Assembly (NCBI GenBank): GCA_963922205.1
Contig: CAWUHX010000225.1
Coordinates: 124,001 to 188,000 of the forward strand
Origin: Romanomermis culicivorax
Lineage: Eukaryota > Nematoda > Enoplea > Mermithida > Mermithidae
Length of the DNA stretch: 64,000 nt
Direction: 5' to 3'
This document shows positions 23,739 to 35,100 of this stretch, in pieces (position 1 is the stretch's first letter; the number at the start of each line of letters is the position of its first letter). The notes beneath the pieces are model-generated. The model was not told the origin of the DNA. It ran no database searches and saw only the letters and a list, made by a program, of their open reading frames with translations. Made by a program: the position numbers and the translations under genes.

Positions 23739-24345
23739 TGTCAGGGATGGACATAGTCTATCTCCAGGTTGTGAAGAAATAGCCAAAGTCGACGCGTTTT
23801 GCGCCGACGCCGATTTGCATAGACACCGTGCATAAATATGCCGGTCGTCTATGTTTTTGGTCATTCATTGATTATTGTTTTGTTTTTATTAAAAAGAAGA
23901 AATCGGCGGCCCGATAGGGCATTATATTATTATATTATTTTGTTATATATTTTGTGGTGGAGCATTTCCGCCTTAAATACAACGACCCGCGGCCGACAGC
24001 CTTTGGATTACTCGCAGCGGAGGGAACGCAGGTTAGACCCCGGATTTCTGGAGAGCCACCCAGCGTGCAAGTCTACATTTACAACTCAGTTCTCGGCCTG
24101 ACTTCTGATTTTGCCCCTGGTTTGAAGTTACTTGAGCTCAGGGTGTTATCATTTCTTCTGCAGTTCTTCGGGACGAAAGCAGGAGATTTTTGTTGAACTT
24201 GAGACTGACCGAACTGTTGCAAGCTTATTCTACCTAAGGTTTCGGCCTGATTAGGTGAATTTGTAAGTGACTGATTAGGTCTATTTTTGGTATCAAATCC
24301 TTTATTTATATTTCTCAACTTCCACCAAGTCTCATTTCAACAAGT
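23739..24345 (+). repeat. 5' long terminal repeat
   Basis: It matches 37100-37702 along its whole length. It starts TGTCAGGGATGG and ends near CATTTCAACAAGT. The last 348 bases (23998-24345) are identical to the 3' copy. The first 259 differ by about seven substitutions and several small indels. It contains an AT-rich promoter-like stretch (TATATTATTATATTATTTTG, about 23924) just after a small stem GCCC..GGGC whose loop is GATA here and TTCG in the 3' copy. Confidence 0.95.
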
Positions 24346-24360
24346 GGTGGCTTCTGACTC
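24345..24360 (+). promoter_or_regulatory. Primer-binding site (candidate)
   Basis: TGGTGGCTTCTGACTC begins two or three bases after the end of the 5' LTR. A TGG start at this position is the usual geometry for priming by the CCA end of a tRNA. I could not match the rest to a particular tRNA. Confidence 0.6.
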
Positions 24361-24440
24361 TCAAAGTAACGGAAAATCAGAGGCAAACTCGAGGAGTCAA
24401 AAAACCTATTGGTTTTTATAGAGAACTGGGAGGTTACAAA

Positions 24441-24773
24441 ATGAATAAAGACAACCTAGGTGGCCTCAAGAGTTCCGGTTTGCCCCGAACACCACCGGGA
24501 AAAAAGGCCCGTGATGCAGAAAAGTTAATTGTCCTGACTTCAGCTGAAACTTCAGCTGAAGAGGACAATTGCTCAGATCACAGGCCTTTATCGGTGGAAA
24601 ATGAAGGCAACCGACCTACGACCTCGACAGCTGTCGAGAGGGAGGACGACGACGCGATATTATCGGCCAATGAAGATCAAATATTCAAAATTCCGTCGTC
24701 GACAACCTCCCGAAGAGAGGCGAATATTTACATCCGCCTATTATGGGACCGGCGCGTCCATTACCGAAGATGA
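24441..24773 (+). CDS. Possible Gag N-terminal ORF, 110 aa
   Basis: The first ATG frame after the primer site, overlapping the start of the large frame by about 30 bases. The large frame lies in the -1 register relative to it and is open from about 24676. The product is polar and rich in Glu, Ser and Arg, with no domain that I recognise. It could be a leader peptide, or the N-terminus of Gag joined by -1 frameshifting. I see no classic slippery heptamer in the overlap. It may also be chance. Confidence 0.35.
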   Translation: MNKDNLGGLKSSGLPRTPPGKKARDAEKLIVLTSAETSAEEDNCSDHRPLSVENEGNRPTTSTAVEREDDDAILSANEDQIFKIPSSTTSRREANIYIRLLWDRRVHYRR

Positions 24774-27700
24774 ACATTCCGGTTTTGGATCAACAGCAGC
24801 GCCGGCCAATTAATAAACCCGCCCAATTATTCGACACGTACCATCGATTATATTGGGACAATGAGCGGGAAGAACACCGCGAAATTCCTCGAAAGAGCTC
24901 ACTGGAGGATAAATTGGACCAGATCATGAACAGGTTAGATGTTTATGATAGCATATTCGCCAACATTGCTAATACAGGTTCACAGAAAGCCAGTAAGGCA
25001 AATGAACCGAGGCAAAGCAATGCTGGCTGTTTGGAACAAGGTGGTGCATTGAAGTTTGAGCAGGGCCAGGAAGAGTTAGCGTGGCAAAATGATGGCATCA
25101 CTCTTCAGCAAGACTGTAGACGGAAAGACCAAAAGTCAAGTCTCGGTCCTAAAGAGCAGTATATGTCTCATTTGCCCACTACCTCAAAAGTGGAGCAGAG
25201 AGTGAGTAGTTGTGGTTTTGACGAAGGCCTAAAAAACCCAAGTCTGATAAATCCAACTATCTCACAACAGAGCAGTTGTATTAGGGGAGAGACCCCAAGT
25301 GTCAGGCAGCAGGTCATGCCTACAATGATTCCGATTGATCCAGCTTTATGGGTCAATCCGGCTCAAGTAGGCCCAACTGTCTATGACATTGAAAGGGCGA
25401 TCAAACCGAAATTACTGCAATCTGATATGCCAAGTAAACAGGTTCTTGCTTTTCTAGTGGAGCTAGAAGGTGAGTTTCGTAAGAATACTCCCGATGAGGT
25501 GAAACTAGAAGCATTAACCCGCTTGTCAAGGGACTTGCCGAAAGAATTGGCCGAAGAGTCAACGACATATAGGGAGGCCCGAGACAAGATTTTGAATTAT
25601 TGTGCTCCAGATTGTAACCTGGACATGCTCAAACGGGATTTATTAGATATTAAGCAGGAACCCGATGAAGCAGCAACCAAATTTCTAAAAAGGGTTCGAG
25701 CACATGTGAATCTCGTTTATCAGAGTGAAACAAAGGAGTTTAAAAATAAAATAATCATTGAAACCTTTTTCTATAGGAGTTCTTTGACTTATCAATTAGA
25801 ACTGCAGAAAGACATAGCAAAATTCAAAAATTGGTATGATCTTTCGCAGGCAGTCTATGAGATAGAGTTAAAGTACCGGAATGCGATTAGAACATTTGGG
25901 CCAAGAGAGCAGCCCATGATGATAAATACGGCACAAGCGGAAATTGCTGAGGAGCAGCAAGCCGATGTGAATGTAATCCAAAGACCTTATGAAAGCGCCC
26001 AAAAACGCAATAGGGACTTTAGAAGACCAAACACAGAAAGGCAAACTCCAATGCAATCTTCGCAAAATCAATTGATAGATATAGCAGATGATGAAGTACT
26101 TGAAGTACCTCCGCAACAGGCCATAATGCCTCGGCAACAGCCTGTTGAGGAGCCAAAAAAGGACTCCCTCATGGTGGCTTTATCTAAGGAGTTTATCAAA
26201 ATGGCACAATGTTATGAAGAGATTAGGAACTCGACCAAAGCTCAAGAGGAAGCCATAACTGCTTTAACTCAGAAAGTTGATAAAGCGAAAGCGAAAAGTC
26301 AACAAGAGGTTCAGCAGCGAAAATGGTGTACTTACCACGAAAATAACACTCACAACACGATTGATTGTAGAACCTTGAATTTTTATAAAGGTCTGCAAAA
26401 TCGTGGAAGGGGTGGAAATAGTGGAAGAGGCTTTGGAAGAGGAAGTCCTAGAGGAAGTTTTGGAAATTTCCGAGGTAGAGGAAATTTCAGAGGTAATTTC
26501 AGAGGAAATTACGGAGGAAGTAGAGGAGGTTTTGGTAACGAAGGCGAAAGGGGAGCTTATCAAGTTTCGTTTCCTGACGACGAGGCGGAAAATTTGCAAG
26601 AATATGCCGAGTTTCAGGAATACGTAAAGTTGAAGAAGCTCAGGGAGCAGATGAGGTTGTTACAGGCTACCACCCAGCTGATGTTACCAGGACCAAATCT
26701 AATGGACCAACAACCAGTAATCGCAAATCAGAGTTCAAATACCCTGTTGGTTCCGCAAAAGGTAGTTAGTCCGTCGCAAGCCTCCGGGCAGACAGACCAA
26801 CCGCCAAGTAGTGGTGTCAATAGTGTACAGCAAGAACCAATGATGGAGATGAAGTTGTGTGGTTTACACAATTGTGCCATGGAGAAAGAAGAAAATGTGC
26901 CAGAAATGGAATGCAGTGCCGAGTATGGTAGAAAGGCGACTGCAGAGGAACTGGATATGTTAGCAAAGTACCCTAGAACACAGCCATTTCACATTAAAGT
27001 AACTGTGTGTGCTACTACTGCAAAGGCACTGATTGACACGGGAGCTCAGTGTTCGGTGATGTCGGGTGATTTCTTGAAAAAATCACTTGGACTGGAGTAT
27101 ACAGCGTACCCTAAGATCCTAAAAGTCACTGTCGCCAATGGTAAAGTAGTTAGTGCACATGGTTACGTTCAATTTCAAATGCAATGTGATTATGGCCGTT
27201 TTCCAGTTAAAGCTATCATAATACCAGGGTCCGCAGAAGATTTGATATTGGGAACAGACTTCCTGGCGCATCCGGAAGTCAATACGGTAATAGATTTTGG
27301 AAAAGGTTCAATGACTATGATGGGTGTAAAGAAAAGTATTGATTTGTTAACATCTGATAAGAAAGCAATTCCAATAGTTGGGATGCATAATCCGATGATA
27401 GCAGAATCAGTACAAGAAAATTCTATTGAAGAAGATCAATGTTCGACAATTGAGCAGCTGGAAGATCTAGTTCCAGTAGTGGCTTGTAATAGAATTTACA
27501 TTCCACATGGAACAGATCAGCTAGTGAAAGCTAAATTGTGGAATAAATCCTCGGCAAATAGAATAAATGGAATCATCGTCGAAGGAGATGATTCAGAAAC
27601 GAGATTCAGAGTAGATGATACTATAGTTGATGGTTCAAAGGAGGACTTTGTATTGATGATCTCCAATAATACGGGTTCCGGTTGCCTGATAGAACCTAAT

Positions 27701-30700
27701 CAAGTTCTTGGCTACTGTAACTCCGTATTTCGGGGAGAATCAAGTGTATCAATTTTACAGGCAGGAAATAGTGGAGAAAGTAGCCTAGAGGGCATTTTCG
27801 ATGCCAAGGAATCAAAATTCGATGGAGTTGTGTTTCTGGAAGCATTGTACAAAATGACCTCTAAAGCTACAGTGTCAGAGGAACAGAAAGAGATGGCGAT
27901 ACGGCAACTCGTGAAATACCGGGATGTATTTAGCCTACCTCATGATCCTCTGACAACTACTCCCCATCTTACTTGTAAAATTAATACAGGTGATGCTAGC
28001 CCTGTGGCGAAACATTACTACAGAGCTGCCATTGAACGTCGACCATATATCAGACAACATGTGCAGGAAATGCTAGACAAAGGAGTCATAGAGCCATCAA
28101 GATCGCCCTGGGCGGCGCCATTATTCCTAGTAGGGAAGAAAGATGGGTCGCTCAGGCCGGTTGTTGATTTCAGAGGCTTGAACGAGGTTACGAAGGATGA
28201 TCGATATCCAATACCAAGAATGGATGATTATCTGGACTGCCTCGGGAGAGCAAAATTTTATACGACTCTTGACCTTAAGTCTGGCTATTGGCAAGTGCCA
28301 ATGGAAGAAGGCAGTAAAGAAAAGACTGCTTTCCTGTGTCAAGAAGGGTTGTTTCAGTTCAAAGTAATGCCCTTTGGACTGAAAAATGCACCAGCCGAGT
28401 TCCAGAGGATGATGGAGAGAATCCTTCATCCTCATGTGTGGAAGATATGTCTAGTTTACATAGACGATATCATAGTGTTCTCGAATACGTTCGAGGAACA
28501 CATAGAAAATTTGAAATTGGTCCTAGATGCTCTGAGACGAGCCCAGCTTACACTTAAACCGGAAAAATGCGAATTCCTACCAAAGAAGGTTCATTTTCTT
28601 GGTCACATTTTGGATTCTAATGGAATTTCGCCCGATCCGAAAAAAGTGCAAGCTATTAAGGAGTTTGAATTCCCGGACTCGGTCAAGCGTATGCAAAGGT
28701 TTCTCGGAATGCTCCAGTGGTGTAAAAAATTTATACCACATCTGGCAAAGCACGCAGAACCTTTGTATAAGCTGACGGCCAAGAAAAGGAATAAATGGCT
28801 CGTCACAGAGGATCACTACAAAGCATTTAATGCTTTGAAAGAAGCACTGGTATCGGTTCCATTTCTTAGGTACCCAGTAATGGATGGCTCAGCCCAATTC
28901 ATTCTACAAACCGATGCCAGTGGAACAGCACTAGGGGCTGTTCTGTATCAAGAGTCTGGAGACGATAAGTGGGTCATAGCATACAATAGCCGTGTGCTAA
29001 AAGAGGACGAGAAAAAGTGGTGCGCAACCGAAAGGGAGTGCCTCGCGATTATCTACGGCCTCAAAATCTATCGGCACTATTTATTGGGGCAGAAAGTATT
29101 GATTAAGACAGATCACAGACCACTGTTATCAATGAAAGTCAACACTACAACAAATGACAAATTGAAACGGTGGTATGCGATCATAAATCAATACAACCAC
29201 AAGTTAGAATACGTGCCAGGTAGACAAAATGCTATGGCTGACTTTCTCTCTAGAAAGGATGAGCCAGAGGATGTGGTGAAATCACCACCGAAGTGGGAAA
29301 GTATGTTCAAGTCGGATGTTGTTTCCTCCGATGTCAAAGGAATAATAAAAGAACAACAAGAACAACAACAAATTTCCTTGGAGGCCAAGAGGAACAACAT
29401 CCCCGAAAAGAATAAATCCCACAAGGATAAAAAGGAAGAAGAGGATGCTCGAAATAGTCCTGAGGACGAAAGAGAGCATTCTAAAGGAGTAGAAGCGGTA
29501 GTAACCCGAAGCAAAGCTCGTGTTTCTGAAAAGGTGCAGAAAGAAAATCAGGAAACTGATAGATCTGCGATACCTAAGGAACAAGACAATGTGCAGTGGT
29601 TACACCCTAGAAAAGAAGAGGAGTTTGATAAACCAGGAACATCAGGAGGAGAAGAGATATCTATTGGCCTGATCCCAGATGACTTGATGAGCAAACTGCA
29701 AAAAGCAGACGAAAGCTTAAAGCCAATCTGGGATAGATTAGGTGCAAATAGCACCACGAAGTATCACACTGGGTTCTACGAAGAAAATGGTGTATTGTAT
29801 AGGGAAACTGAGGCAGAAAGCGAAGACCAATTGGTCGTACCCGCAAACCTCAGGGACTCTGTACTGCATCAGCATCATGGTGCTGTAATAATGACACACC
29901 AGGGTTTCAAAAGAACTCTGAGTGTCATGAAATTGCACTATTGGTGGCCTGGCATGGAAAAAGATGTCAGGGAATGGATAAAATACTGCGTTGTCTGTCA
30001 AATGGCAACTGCAGGAAAGCCATCCATTCCTCCGTTGATACCCATTGTGCCACAAGGTCCATTCGACATTGTATCTGTGGATATAGTAGGAATTTCGCCT
30101 TTGGGAGAAAGAATGCCTTATGTTATAGTTTTTCAGGACTATTTCACAAAATGGGTTGAAGCTGAGATGATCCCAGATCAATCAGCAAATTCAGTTGTGA
30201 ATGCGTTCTTAGAAGCTATAATATTTAGGCATGGAACACCAACGAAACTCCTAAGTGACAATGGATCTTGTTTTACTTCGGATTTAATGAAATCAGTTTG
30301 TCATTTATTAGAGTGTAAGAAGATCTTCACTACTGCTTACCACCCTCAGGGTAATGGTATGGTAGAGAGGTTCAACCAAACTCTAATAAAACAACTGAGA
30401 AAAGTAGCTATCGGTGAACCCGATAGCTGGCCAAGATATCTCAAATCAGTGGTCTTTGCCTACAATGCTACCCCACACGCAGTGACGAAGGCCTCGCCAT
30501 TTGCGTTGTTACGGGGCCATGAGGCAAAGTTCGGGATGAATTTGTCAAAAGCCCTTAAAATAGTAATGCCCATGAATTATGAGGCATACAAATTCATCCT
30601 AACAGACCACTTAACCAGGCTTTATGGTATTATTGCCGAAAATATCCAGAAAGCAGCGGAAGCTAGCAAAAGATATTTCGACAAGAAAATTAAAACCTCG

Positions 30701-30991
30701 GTTTTTAAAGAAAATGATTGGGTACTTCTTAAAGTTGATAAGCAAAAGAAACTAGGCTTAACTTGGGAAGGACCCTTCATTATAACTGATGTTTCCAGGT
30801 TAGAGGATAATGTCATAACAATCGCACGTTATGATAATCTTTTGCTACGGCAAAAGGTTTCAGCAAGTAGGCTGAAAATTTTTCGCTACGAGACTACACG
30901 ATGGCAGAACTACGTAAAAAATCGATCGAATCGTCTTACTGTACCTTCGCAATTAGCGGAGAGTAGTGCGACGCCCGGTGTAGTTTCGTAG
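24743..30991 (+). CDS. gag-pol: Gag-Pol polyprotein of a Ty3/Gypsy LTR retrotransposon, 2082 aa
   Basis: One uninterrupted frame. Approximate residues: helical capsid-like region 200-385; zinc knuckle near 527-541 of the C-x2-H-x4-H-x4-C type (WCTYHENNTHNTIDC); RGG/FRG-rich RNA-binding tract 553-606; aspartic protease with LIDTGA near 762 and ILGTDF further on; reverse transcriptase about 1090-1275 with YIDD at 1239; RNase H with QTDASG near 1389; integrase with a His/Cys zinc region ending CVVC near 1750 and a catalytic triad in SVDIVG, LSDNG and MVERF (about 1774-1872); and a GPF-type motif (WEGPF) near 2008. Gag and Pol are fused without a stop. It makes virus-like particles, copies the element RNA into DNA and inserts it. 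The start at 24743 is the first Met in frame; the frame is open upstream to about 24676. Confidence 0.95.
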   Translation: MGPARPLPKMNIPVLDQQQRRPINKPAQLFDTYHRLYWDNEREEHREIPRKSSLEDKLDQIMNRLDVYDSIFANIANTGSQKASKANEPRQSNAGCLEQGGALKFEQGQEELAWQNDGITLQQDCRRKDQKSSLGPKEQYMSHLPTTSKVEQRVSSCGFDEGLKNPSLINPTISQQSSCIRGETPSVRQQVMPTMIPIDPALWVNPAQVGPTVYDIERAIKPKLLQSDMPSKQVLAFLVELEGEFRKNTPDEVKLEALTRLSRDLPKELAEESTTYREARDKILNYCAPDCNLDMLKRDLLDIKQEPDEAATKFLKRVRAHVNLVYQSETKEFKNKIIIETFFYRSSLTYQLELQKDIAKFKNWYDLSQAVYEIELKYRNAIRTFGPREQPMMINTAQAEIAEEQQADVNVIQRPYESAQKRNRDFRRPNTERQTPMQSSQNQLIDIADDEVLEVPPQQAIMPRQQPVEEPKKDSLMVALSKEFIKMAQCYEEIRNSTKAQEEAITALTQKVDKAKAKSQQEVQQRKWCTYHENNTHNTIDCRTLNFYKGLQNRGRGGNSGRGFGRGSPRGSFGNFRGRGNFRGNFRGNYGGSRGGFGNEGERGAYQVSFPDDEAENLQEYAEFQEYVKLKKLREQMRLLQATTQLMLPGPNLMDQQPVIANQSSNTLLVPQKVVSPSQASGQTDQPPSSGVNSVQQEPMMEMKLCGLHNCAMEKEENVPEMECSAEYGRKATAEELDMLAKYPRTQPFHIKVTVCATTAKALIDTGAQCSVMSGDFLKKSLGLEYTAYPKILKVTVANGKVVSAHGYVQFQMQCDYGRFPVKAIIIPGSAEDLILGTDFLAHPEVNTVIDFGKGSMTMMGVKKSIDLLTSDKKAIPIVGMHNPMIAESVQENSIEEDQCSTIEQLEDLVPVVACNRIYIPHGTDQLVKAKLWNKSSANRINGIIVEGDDSETRFRVDDTIVDGSKEDFVLMISNNTGSGCLIEPNQVLGYCNSVFRGESSVSILQAGNSGESSLEGIFDAKESKFDGVVFLEALYKMTSKATVSEEQKEMAIRQLVKYRDVFSLPHDPLTTTPHLTCKINTGDASPVAKHYYRAAIERRPYIRQHVQEMLDKGVIEPSRSPWAAPLFLVGKKDGSLRPVVDFRGLNEVTKDDRYPIPRMDDYLDCLGRAKFYTTLDLKSGYWQVPMEEGSKEKTAFLCQEGLFQFKVMPFGLKNAPAEFQRMMERILHPHVWKICLVYIDDIIVFSNTFEEHIENLKLVLDALRRAQLTLKPEKCEFLPKKVHFLGHILDSNGISPDPKKVQAIKEFEFPDSVKRMQRFLGMLQWCKKFIPHLAKHAEPLYKLTAKKRNKWLVTEDHYKAFNALKEALVSVPFLRYPVMDGSAQFILQTDASGTALGAVLYQESGDDKWVIAYNSRVLKEDEKKWCATERECLAIIYGLKIYRHYLLGQKVLIKTDHRPLLSMKVNTTTNDKLKRWYAIINQYNHKLEYVPGRQNAMADFLSRKDEPEDVVKSPPKWESMFKSDVVSSDVKGIIKEQQEQQQISLEAKRNNIPEKNKSHKDKKEEEDARNSPEDEREHSKGVEAVVTRSKARVSEKVQKENQETDRSAIPKEQDNVQWLHPRKEEEFDKPGTSGGEEISIGLIPDDLMSKLQKADESLKPIWDRLGANSTTKYHTGFYEENGVLYRETEAESEDQLVVPANLRDSVLHQHHGAVIMTHQGFKRTLSVMKLHYWWPGMEKDVREWIKYCVVCQMATAGKPSIPPLIPIVPQGPFDIVSVDIVGISPLGERMPYVIVFQDYFTKWVEAEMIPDQSANSVVNAFLEAIIFRHGTPTKLLSDNGSCFTSDLMKSVCHLLECKKIFTTAYHPQGNGMVERFNQTLIKQLRKVAIGEPDSWPRYLKSVVFAYNATPHAVTKASPFALLRGHEAKFGMNLSKALKIVMPMNYEAYKFILTDHLTRLYGIIAENIQKAAEASKRYFDKKIKTSVFKENDWVLLKVDKQKKLGLTWEGPFIITDVSRLEDNVITIARYDNLLLRQKVSASRLKIFRYETTRWQNYVKNRSNRLTVPSQLAESSATPGVVS

Positions 30992-31033
30992 CGGCAAAAT
31001 CTGCCGATTTGCGTGTATTTATTTTGTATATTT

Positions 31034-31039
31034 AATAAA
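31034..31039 (+). terminator. Candidate internal poly(A) signal after gag-pol
   Basis: AATAAA about 45 bases after the gag-pol stop codon, followed by a GT-rich run (CGTGTTTTGTAACGG). This is the arrangement of a polyadenylation site. If it is used, gag-pol RNA would end before ORF3. Confidence 0.4.
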
Positions 31040-32184
31040 TATTTATTCTAATCGTGTTTTGTAACGGTTAAAATCCGTTTTCATATTTTTTGAAATGTAG
31101 GATTGTGTTTTAACGAAGCGGGGGAAAAGCTTTTAAAGCGAAAGACCCGTTTTCGTACATTTTTTCATTTTACACTTTCTTGGTTAACAACTCCAAATCA
31201 TTCAAAAGTTTCAAAAGTCGTGTCCCGCGTCTGCTCTTCATTTTCAAATCTTTTTCGAAAAATTGTGAACGGAAGAACCCTCCCGTGAGGTAATTTGCAG
31301 CCGCAAGGGAATAGACTGTAAATGTTTTATACATCTGTCTACTTTTCACAGCTGCAAATCCGGTTTTAAAAATTTTAAAAATTATTTCGGTGCAAAGAAT
31401 CGGGCCCAGAAAAAATTTCGAATGGGTACGCCGAACGATTGTACTCGGACGTACAACGCGACGGACGATGAAGTCCAATTTGGGGAGCCGCACCCGCGGC
31501 AGAATAATCGCTATTTTTTGGTCGACGGTAAGCAACCATTTTATATTTGTAAATAGTTAGGTAAGAAAATGAGCGGAGGTTACGCTCGTCAGGGGTGTTT
31601 TGTAAGACTGTTTCTGTGCCCTTTCTCGGACGAGCTACCAACTGGGAGTTGAGAATTTAACACAAAAAATTAGGTAGAAGGGGGTGGCAAGGGCCGAACC
31701 TAGGTGATCCGAAAAAGACTTCGGTCGAATTAGGTGATCCGATTAGGGGAGGTTTTTGTCATTCCCGCTCCCTCTGGTTTCCGCAAAGCGGCGAAGAAGG
31801 GGATTAGCAGGAGTTAGTCGCGGAGATCAAGGTTGTGATCGATTAAGCGCTGATCGAGTAGCAAAGGTGTGTTGGGTTAGAGTGAAAAACACCTAATTTC
31901 ACATATTTTTGCCTATCAATTTTGGTTTCTATAAAGGGACACCCAACGGCCAGAAAGGCTAAAAATCAAGTTCCCGCTCCAAAATTTCAAAAGTTCAAAA
32001 GTTAAAACGGTGTTCTGCACAAAGGTGCTAGAGTTTCCCCAAAGAGTTAAAGGAGTAATAGTGGGTAAAATTACCCAAAGAGTGTAAAAAGGGTCACGAA
32101 AATGCACATAAGGAGTTAGTAGAGTGTGTCTGGCTAAAATTTAAATCTCTCCTGAATTTTTTAGACCACAATATCCGTCGGGCA
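31040..32184 (+). other. Spacer between pol and ORF3, with a 3' splice site
   Basis: About 1.1 kb without a long ORF. It has a short direct repeat (TAGGTGATCCGA near 31700 and 31730). It ends in TCTCTCCTGAATTTTTTAG with the AG at 32163-32164, a good 3' splice site 20 bases before the ORF3 start codon. This could serve cis-splicing from the 5' leader or, if the host is a nematode, trans-splicing. Confidence 0.5.
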
Positions 32185-35100
32185 ATGCGGATAGCGGAGT
32201 TGGAAAGGTGGTTTTTTGCCACTTTTGAGTTCTGGCCGACCAACCCCATCGAGCCGATAATTGTTCCCATGGGAAGTGTGGAAAGGGTGGTAAAACACCT
32301 AGAAAGCAGCACTTTCCGAGGCATGAGCATTATCGGCTTCGATGTAGAGAAGGTGAACCGAGAGGACGCTAGAAAGCTGTTTAGGTGGGGGTTCGAAAAC
32401 GAAAAAGGCAACCAGTTTGCCAGATTAGTTTCGTTCGCCCATCTAAATGGCAAAACGTTCGTAATCGACTTAACGTTGCTGCAAGAGCAAGAGTGGAACA
32501 TCTTGTTACACTTTTTACGCTCAGCGACGTTGTTAGTCGGTTACGCCGTTTTGGAAGATATAGTTTCAATTATCAATGTCCGTGGATGCGGAAAAAGCAC
32601 CGATGGTCGCGACTTGTCTGACGCGATTAGGTGTAGTATCAAAGATGGAAATCTAGGAAGATACTACGACCTAAGCGTCACGGCAAAGCAGATCATGGGA
32701 AGCGAGATTACCAAATCCAGGAAAGCAGGTATCTGCCCTGAGACATTGAAGTTGAAAGGCCTCTTTGCCGAAATGTATTTGGCTGACATCGGTCCTCACC
32801 AGACTGATTTCAGTCTCTTACGTAATAGACAAAGTGTTGCCAAAGAAAGAGTTCCTGAGGAGATGCTGCAGTACGCTGGTATGGATGCGTACTTTTCGTT
32901 GGCAATTTTTATGGGAGCATTTCACTATGGGTACGTGATTGAGCTATGTGGGGGAGTTGCCAACTTTCCTCACGATATAGTCGATCCGTCCCAGATTGAA
33001 ATACTCTCATATAAATTTTATCAGTTCTACTCATATATAGTTACGGACTACAAATTACGTAACTTTGTGGGTACACCTGATATTGTGGTTAGGCAGCCTG
33101 AGGCCACCTACCACATGATGCGCCAAGAAATGTACGCAAGATGGGCCACACAAGTGCAAGAAATAGGGCCTAATTTTCGTTGCCATCGGGACATATGCAA
33201 TCCTAGGAAGGGGAAAGAAAATTTGCCGTGGCGAGGCATTTATCCAAGTGCTTATCGCCAGGGTAAAAAATTAAAGCCCAATTCCTATGATGAGGCAAGT
33301 GATCCCGACGACGACGAAATGATTAGGCCTGAACAGCGCTTGTCGGCCAAGGATAGGTTGCGCCTACAGTTAGTGGAGGAGATGGCGCAGGGAAAGCAGT
33401 ATCAGGAACTCACTCAACCAGCGTCTTTAGTTTGGTTCATCGACACAGCCAGGAAAGTTGTCAAACTACCCCAAGATCGTCAAAAGCAAGCACTACTAGA
33501 TGCCCTAAAAAATCATCTGGTTCATGTGCCTATTGATATTGATCCTGGGGTAGGCTATTTTGACAAAGATCACTGGAAGCCTCAGTTGGCGGAGTATGCT
33601 AAGGCATTTGAGGAAAAGCGGTTCTCGGAACTGCAAGCCGCTTGTGCCTTAGTCCCGCTGGCCTTTCACGTGATCTGGCCCCACAGCAGAAAGGAACTGG
33701 ACTTTGTAATGGCCGAAATGTTCAGTTACAGGTTCATTACATCGTTCAGCCCAGAGCTGCAGGGCAAAATAAAAGAAATGGCTTGGCGGTCAGACAAAAG
33801 ACTGTCCCAATATCTTATGTTGGCGAAAACTCTTCCAAACATAGAGTATGAGGTACCCCGCAAAGGTGCTGGAATATATGTTTGGATGAATCGATTCGGA
33901 TTTATGCCGATTCGATTAAGATTGTGGAAAAATGCTGATGTGTGCGCGCCGATCCCTGGCAGCCCTGACACAATAACTACGGACAGTAAGAGCTATAGCT
34001 CAAATCCGTACTATTATGTTAGGTTCTACCATATCGAGCTAGCACAAAGAACGCCATCATTAAGATATGGGGTAACCTGGCAAACGAAAATCGACAAGGT
34101 TGGAGACGTCTATGCGTCAAAAGCGGAAAATAGGGAGTATAGTATAGCTTTCCCTACAAAGATCTTTGACCTTAGACCTCTGGCCTCGGATTTACCGGGA
34201 ATTCTACACACATTTAGTTATAAAACGGGTGAAGGTGTTGTCACCAAATTAGCTGGCAAGATTAGTCCCATCAAGACTGATAGTCGGAAAGATGAGGACA
34301 AACAGCAGGCTGATGTAGGTGTTGTTGAATTTCCGATACTTTCAGGTCAGGAAGTCCAAACGTCGGAAAGCGAAATCTTCAGCGATGCAGTGGGACTGCC
34401 GGCTGAAGATGAATCGCCAGACCAAGGACTTCAGGACGAGGACGTGACTGAGCTGTCGGAAGAAGAGCAGCAGCAAGAGCAATCGGTTCCGGCAACGGAA
34501 CTGATGCAAGCTCAAACTGCTCAGACGCAGTCCGACCTCGACAACCAACGTCGATTAGAAATCATTCTAAAGATGGAAGAGGAGGCGAAGCAAAGAATTC
34601 GGCTCCAACGCGAACAGATGGAGGAAGAATTTGCAAAGAACGCGGCGATTTACAACGAAAAACTTCGCCAAATGTCAATTCAATTCGGACTCCAAAAAGA
34701 CGATACCGCAGCGCCCGAATTGGAAACAAAAGTAGTCGTATTAGAGCCACCATCGCCGATGAAGGTAGACGACGATATGGCCTCCGATAAGCTCATTATT
34801 GACGAAACGAAAGCGGAAACGCCGGACTCGGAGATGACGGAGAGCAGAGAGGTAATAGCGTTTTCTGCTGATGGGGGTGTTCCAGGTTTATACTCAGCCA
34901 AAGTCGTTCAAAGTATGAGAGAAAAGGGTTGGAACGACGAGAAAATATTATTTATGGCTGAAAGGAAAAAGAAAATGAGAGTGAAGGAGAAGGAAAAGAG
35001 GAAGAAGGGTATTAAGGGAGCAAAAGTAGAAGCGAAAGAGGAAGACAGTAAGACGGCGTCTTCGTCCGTCATATCGACCTCAACTTCTACGATTACCTCC

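Noticed and set aside
24079-24318. 79-codon antisense ORF present in both LTRs (also 37436-37675)
   Set aside because: It is identical only because the LTR halves are identical; no motif or start context supports it.
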